From: Pseudomonas sp. QTF5
GTDB taxonomy: Bacteria > Pseudomonadota > Gammaproteobacteria > Pseudomonadales > Pseudomonadaceae
NCBI RefSeq assembly: GCF_000512695.2
Contig: NZ_AZRW02000012.1
Span: forward strand, 46,217 to 110,216
Direction of reading: 5' to 3'
DNA length: 64,000 bases
A model generated the notes under the pieces. That model was not told the origin of the DNA, searched no databases, and was given only the letters and a program-made list of their open reading frames with translations. Shown here one piece after another: positions 60,839-64,000 of the stretch (positions are counted from its first letter, which is position 1; every line of letters starts with the position of its first letter). Both the position numbers and the translations under genes were made by a program.

Positions 60839-60955
60839 ATGCACATCCACATCACCCCCGGCAATACCCGCCATGTCGTGACACATTTCGAGCATCCGCT
60901 AAACGTGTCACGGCCCAGTGTCACAATCGAATTTGAGAGCGGAGATCGGGTGTGA
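60839..60955 (+). CDS. small phage protein before the replication gene
   Basis: 38 aa (MHIHITPGNTRHVVTHFE ... SGDRV). Its stop overlaps the GTG of the 60952 gene (GTGTGA), so they are coupled. No family recognised. Confidence 0.55.
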   Translation: MHIHITPGNTRHVVTHFEHPLNVSRPSVTIEFESGDRV

Positions 60956-61815
60956 GCACCATAATTATGAGCTTGTGCTGGCCGCTTCAGGGCATGAGCC
61001 CTGCTCAGAAGTCCGTGCTGATTTCTTTATCTGACAATGCGAATGATGAGGGCGTCTGCTGGCCTTCAATCGCCAAAATTGGTCAAAGAACTTGCCTCGC
61101 TGAGCGAACTGTACAAAGCGCGATTAGGTGGCTGTGTTCAGCAGGGATTCTGACTGTTCGGGAGCGTTTGGGGCGCTCGACGATGTACATGATCACCCCC
61201 GCGACATATGCACCCCCGCAGGAAATTCACCCCGCAAATGCTGCGGGGGTACCTCCGCATCAGTCGCACCCCACCCCCGCAAATGCTGCGCCACCCCCCC
61301 GCAGCAGCTGCACCCAGAACCGTAATAGAACCGCCATTGAACCATCAGTAGAACCGCAATCCTCTTTCCCGGCCCTAATCGGGCAGGGCACGGTCGTTGT
61401 TGCGGCCCCCGAGAAAGAGATTCGGTCGAAGGCAAAAATTGAAGCTGACCGTCAAGAAGCATGCCGGGGAATTTGGACGAGCTACGCAGCGGCTTACTTC
61501 GAACGCTATCAGACAGAGCCAGTTCGCAATGCAACCGTGAATACCCAAATAAACAACCTGCTGAAACGCCTGGGTGCTGATGAGGCACGCTCTGTCGCTG
61601 CTTACTACGTCTCGATTCAAGACGCTTACTTAATTCGTTCATGCCACGACATCGGCTCGTTGTTGGCCAAGGCGGAGGCCTATCGCACCCAGTGGGCAAC
61701 CAACACTCAGGTCAATGGCACTACTGCGAAACAGATGGAAAACACCCAGGCGAACATGTCGACGGCCGAGCAAGCCAAGGCAATGTTGCGCAAGCGTGGT
61801 GTCGAAAATGCTTAA
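60952..61815 (+). CDS. phage replication protein, O-like (helix-turn-helix)
   Basis: 287 aa. Winged-helix N-terminus (MSPAQKSVLISLSDNANDEG, CWPSIAKIGQRTCLAERTV, SAIRWLCSAGILTVRERLG) as in lambda O-like initiators. The central region (about 83-125) is rich in Pro/Ala/His and is encoded by direct repeats, which may be the origin. The C-terminal part (LLKRLGADEARSVAAYYV) is helical. Confidence 0.82.
   Translation: MSTIIMSLCWPLQGMSPAQKSVLISLSDNANDEGVCWPSIAKIGQRTCLAERTVQSAIRWLCSAGILTVRERLGRSTMYMITPATYAPPQEIHPANAAGVPPHQSHPTPANAAPPPRSSCTQNRNRTAIEPSVEPQSSFPALIGQGTVVVAAPEKEIRSKAKIEADRQEACRGIWTSYAAAYFERYQTEPVRNATVNTQINNLLKRLGADEARSVAAYYVSIQDAYLIRSCHDIGSLLAKAEAYRTQWATNTQVNGTTAKQMENTQANMSTAEQAKAMLRKRGVENA
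61230..61290. repeat. 16-bp direct repeats inside the replication gene, possible origin iterons
   Basis: CCCCGCAAATGCTGCG occurs at 61230-61245 and 61275-61290, with further CACCCCCGCA copies at about 61211 and 61296. Lambda carries its origin iterons inside gene O in the same position. Confidence 0.55.
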
Positions 61816-62596
61816 CCAAAACGAGCTCGAAATTGCCATCGACTTGCTCTGCGGCACGGCTGAAGCGATGGGTGTGACCTTGAGCCCAAATGCTGCAGCG
61901 ATCATGGCGGTGGATTTGAGCGAGTGTCCACTGAACCTCATTGAGAAGGCGCTGAAGGCTTGCCGCAAGGAAGTCCGCGGCAAGCTGACGATGGCGGACA
62001 TCATGTCGCGCATCGAATCGGCGGATGGACGTCCAGACAAAGACGAGGCTTGGGCAATCGCTCTCGCTTCGAGCGACGAATTCAACACCGTTGTCATGAC
62101 CGATGAAGTCCAGATCGCCCTCGGCGCCGCGCGTCCAGTGCTCAATCTTGGCGACAAGGTTGGTGCCCGTATGGCGTTCATCAACGCTTACGAGCGACTT
62201 GTTACCCAGTCTCGCGCCGAATCGAAGCCGGTGAATTGGCATGTCTCCATTGGGTTCGATTCGAATCGTCGGATCGAAGCAGTCAATGCCGCCGTTCAAA
62301 TGCAGCGTATCCCGCAAGAACGCGGGCGTCTTTACCTGGCCGACTTGAGTCATGAGCCGATCACTGAAGATGGGCGCGCCCTCGCGGGGCTGATCACGGG
62401 GCAGATCGTTAAAGCGACACCTGAGGTGAGGGAAAAGCTGAAGGACGTAAAAGCCAGCATGCTGAAGATACGCAAAGCAAGTGCCGAGCAAAAAAGGCTG
62501 GCCCGTGTGACGGCCGAACAAGAATTTGCTGCCCGTCGGGCGTTTTTGTCCCAGCAGGCAATTGATGCAATGTCTAAGGGGGCCCCCTATGTCTGA
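61808..62596 (+). CDS. phage protein following the replication initiator
   Basis: 262 aa from ATG 61808, overlapping the previous stop by 8 bp. First domain NELEIAIDLLCGTAEAMGVTLS ... IEKALKACRKEVRGKLTMADI resembles the helical start of phage replication-partner (P-like) proteins; the C-terminus is a charged helix (EVREKLKDVKASMLKIRKASA). Probably helicase-loader or replication accessory; family not certain. Confidence 0.65.
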   Translation: MLNQNELEIAIDLLCGTAEAMGVTLSPNAAAIMAVDLSECPLNLIEKALKACRKEVRGKLTMADIMSRIESADGRPDKDEAWAIALASSDEFNTVVMTDEVQIALGAARPVLNLGDKVGARMAFINAYERLVTQSRAESKPVNWHVSIGFDSNRRIEAVNAAVQMQRIPQERGRLYLADLSHEPITEDGRALAGLITGQIVKATPEVREKLKDVKASMLKIRKASAEQKRLARVTAEQEFAARRAFLSQQAIDAMSKGAPYV

Positions 62597-62798
62597 TCGC
62601 CGCCTGGCTAATCCTGATCCAGCGAACTACCGATTCGCCGTGTTCTGTTGCTCTTACAAGTGGGATCTAGGGAGTACTCCCGATCACGCACTGGCGCTGT
62701 TTGTTGATCAGGCGATGGCCGAGCGTTATGGCGCATCGATGTGGCCGAACACCTTTCAAGTCGTCGATCTTCTGGCGCCCGTAGGTAACCCGCAATGA
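62589..62798 (+). CDS. small hypothetical phage protein
   Basis: 69 aa (MSDRRLANPDPANYRFAVFC ... FQVVDLLAP). It overlaps the neighbours by 8 bp (ATGTCTGA) and 4 bp (ATGA). Includes a Cys-Cys pair. Function unknown. Confidence 0.65.
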   Translation: MSDRRLANPDPANYRFAVFCCSYKWDLGSTPDHALALFVDQAMAERYGASMWPNTFQVVDLLAPVGNPQ

Positions 62799-64000
62799 CG
62801 GCCCAAGTGAAAACCCTGACCGTGAAACTTTCGGATGCCGAAATTGAGCGCAGTGCCAAGAAGCTGCACATCCGCGATCTGCGAGATGCGAGTCACCCGG
62901 CGTTGCACTTTCGTTTCGCGAAGAATCGAGCGCACGGTTCCTGGTACTTGCTCAGCAAGCGCACCTGGCACCGGATTGGCGGGTTTCCAGATCTGAGTAC
63001 CAAGCAGGTTGTGGCCGCGTTGCCGGCGGTGCGCCTTCGGGTTGCTGCCAACGAGGGCTCAACGCTTTCAACTTGGGTCACTACCGGTGAGTTGTTGGCT
63101 TGGTATGCCGATCGAATGGCCCGCGACCGCAACCTGTCCGAGAAACGCAAAAAAACCGGTGCCTCGGCCATTAAGTGCCACCTGATGCCACGCCTGGGCG
63201 ACCTGCCGCTGACCGGCATTGACAAGGCCACCCTCGACAGTCAGCTCATGTGGCCATTGCAGGAAAGCATTTCCATTGACTACGTGCGCCTGGTGTTCCA
63301 GTTGCTGGCCCTGGCCTTCCGACAGGCGTTCAAGTTGGGCCTTATTTCGTCCAACCCCCTGGCGTCCGTCAAGTTCAGTGACTTCTCCAAGGCGAAGGTG
63401 GGTATCAAACCTTCCCGGTTACGCAGCACCCAGCTTCAAGACCTCATGACACGTTTGCTCGGTGCCATGGCGAACAACCCGTCGGATGGGCTGCTCGCGC
63501 TGATGATGCTTTGCCACGGCACGCGCATCGGTGAAACGCGACAGACGCGGTGGTCGCACATCAGCCTGGCGGAGTGCGAGTGGTTCATTCCGGCCGAGCA
63601 CACCAAGACGGGCGTGGAGCATCACCTGCCGCTGACTGAACAGGTGCGCAAGGTGCTGATCAGTTATCGCGAGATCCAGCGGGCCAAAGGATATGACGGT
63701 CAGTTCCTGTTTCCGTCGCGCAACGGCAAAGCGCTCAGTGAAGGGCAGGCGAGTGCCGTATTCGGGCGGCTGGGGCAGGGCGAGTGGACCAGCCATGACT
63801 TGCGCAAAGTCGCCCGCACCGGTTGGGCAGACCTTGGCGTCGACCACCTGATCGGTGAGTTGCTGATCAATCATGCCATGGGCCACAACGTGAAGGTGTA
63901 CATCCAGTCGGACGTCATGAGCCGTAAGCGCGAGGCTCTTGAGCAGTGGCACGCGCATCTAGATACGAAGGGCTTTGACCAGATTCATATGTTGACCGGC
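62795..64000 (+). CDS. second tyrosine recombinase of the prophage (partial)
   Basis: About 402 codons, cut by the window end. Core-binding domain about 85-190; catalytic set complete: R in CHGTRIGETRQTRW, HDLRK, H in NHAMGH and Y in VKVYIQSD. It is transcribed with the replication genes rather than next to the att site. Role probably replication-linked resolution or an accessory integrase. Confidence 0.88.
   Translation, partial: MTAQVKTLTVKLSDAEIERSAKKLHIRDLRDASHPALHFRFAKNRAHGSWYLLSKRTWHRIGGFPDLSTKQVVAALPAVRLRVAANEGSTLSTWVTTGELLAWYADRMARDRNLSEKRKKTGASAIKCHLMPRLGDLPLTGIDKATLDSQLMWPLQESISIDYVRLVFQLLALAFRQAFKLGLISSNPLASVKFSDFSKAKVGIKPSRLRSTQLQDLMTRLLGAMANNPSDGLLALMMLCHGTRIGETRQTRWSHISLAECEWFIPAEHTKTGVEHHLPLTEQVRKVLISYREIQRAKGYDGQFLFPSRNGKALSEGQASAVFGRLGQGEWTSHDLRKVARTGWADLGVDHLIGELLINHAMGHNVKVYIQSDVMSRKREALEQWHAHLDTKGFDQIHMLTG

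Larger units (their letters stand above)
50774..64000. mobile_element. prophage (left part), integrated in tRNA-Ser
   Basis: From the attachment site the order is int, DUF4224, cargo genes, leftward early operon, immunity region with Kiwa, CI, Cro, CII-like, replication genes, second recombinase; it continues beyond the window. Lower GC at 52.7-54.7 and 57.6-59.1 kb than the host. No structural genes are in view, so whether it is complete is unknown. Confidence 0.85.

Noticed and set aside
1..64000. CRISPR arrays
   Set aside because: Looked for regular 25-40-bp repeats with unique spacers; the repeats present are REP pairs and operator sites, not arrays.

Overview
The window looks like a chromosomal segment of a Pseudomonas of the fluorescens group. 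The evidence is high-GC coding DNA, many palindromic REP pairs built on GTGGGAGCGGGCTTGCTCGCGAA, and several families common in that group (GlxA-type and LysR regulators, DUF6124, wHTH-STAND regulators, an orphan hcp/vgrG module). Everything here is read by eye; no database search was run.

Layout. 1-9.8 kb: the 3' end of an ABC transporter gene, a pirin gene, a GlxA-type regulator, two convergent paralogous wHTH-STAND ATPase regulators (one cut to half length), an alpha/beta hydrolase, a short AraC regulator and a LysR regulator. The hydrolase and the LysR gene share an exact 20-bp site in opposite orientations. 10-17 kb: a DUF6124 gene behind a structured leader, a DoxX-monooxygenase-amidohydrolase-YcaC cluster with a LysR regulator, a methyltransferase, and a HigBA-like toxin-antitoxin locus fused by a frameshift.

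17.2-35.3 kb: one long minus-strand exopolysaccharide cluster with overlapping genes. In transcription order it encodes Ugd, a UDP-glucuronate epimerase, an initiating sugar transferase, a CpsD-like ATPase without the Walker A lysine, an outer-membrane exporter, a Wzz-like protein, GT4, a Wzy/ligase, two GT2, a NodB deacetylase, a Wzx flippase, a secreted TIM-barrel-like protein, a GNAT, a YdjC deacetylase and a second GNAT. This is the gene content of a Wzx/Wzy-type polymer with uronic acid and acylation or deacetylation. 35.5-50.7 kb: a sulfatase-fold membrane enzyme, an AttFGH-like ABC operon, a probable sRNA, a hybrid histidine kinase, a decaying T6SS cassette (intact hcp, vgrG reduced to 54 codons, frameshifted DUF4123 adaptor, broken effector and immunity genes), a DJ-1 family protein, a CBS protein, YedK and a truncated antitoxin.

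50.8-64 kb: the left part of a prophage integrated in tRNA-Ser(UGA). It has integrase, DUF4224, an AT-rich cargo pair, a leftward early operon (DUF2303 and small proteins) behind a C4-RNA-like leader, a LexA-box gene, a two-gene Kiwa anti-phage system (kwaA-kwaB), a CI/Cro switch with matching operators at two places, a CII-like gene, replication genes and a second tyrosine recombinase cut by the window end. The most notable item is Kiwa lying inside the immunity region, where lambda carries rexAB.
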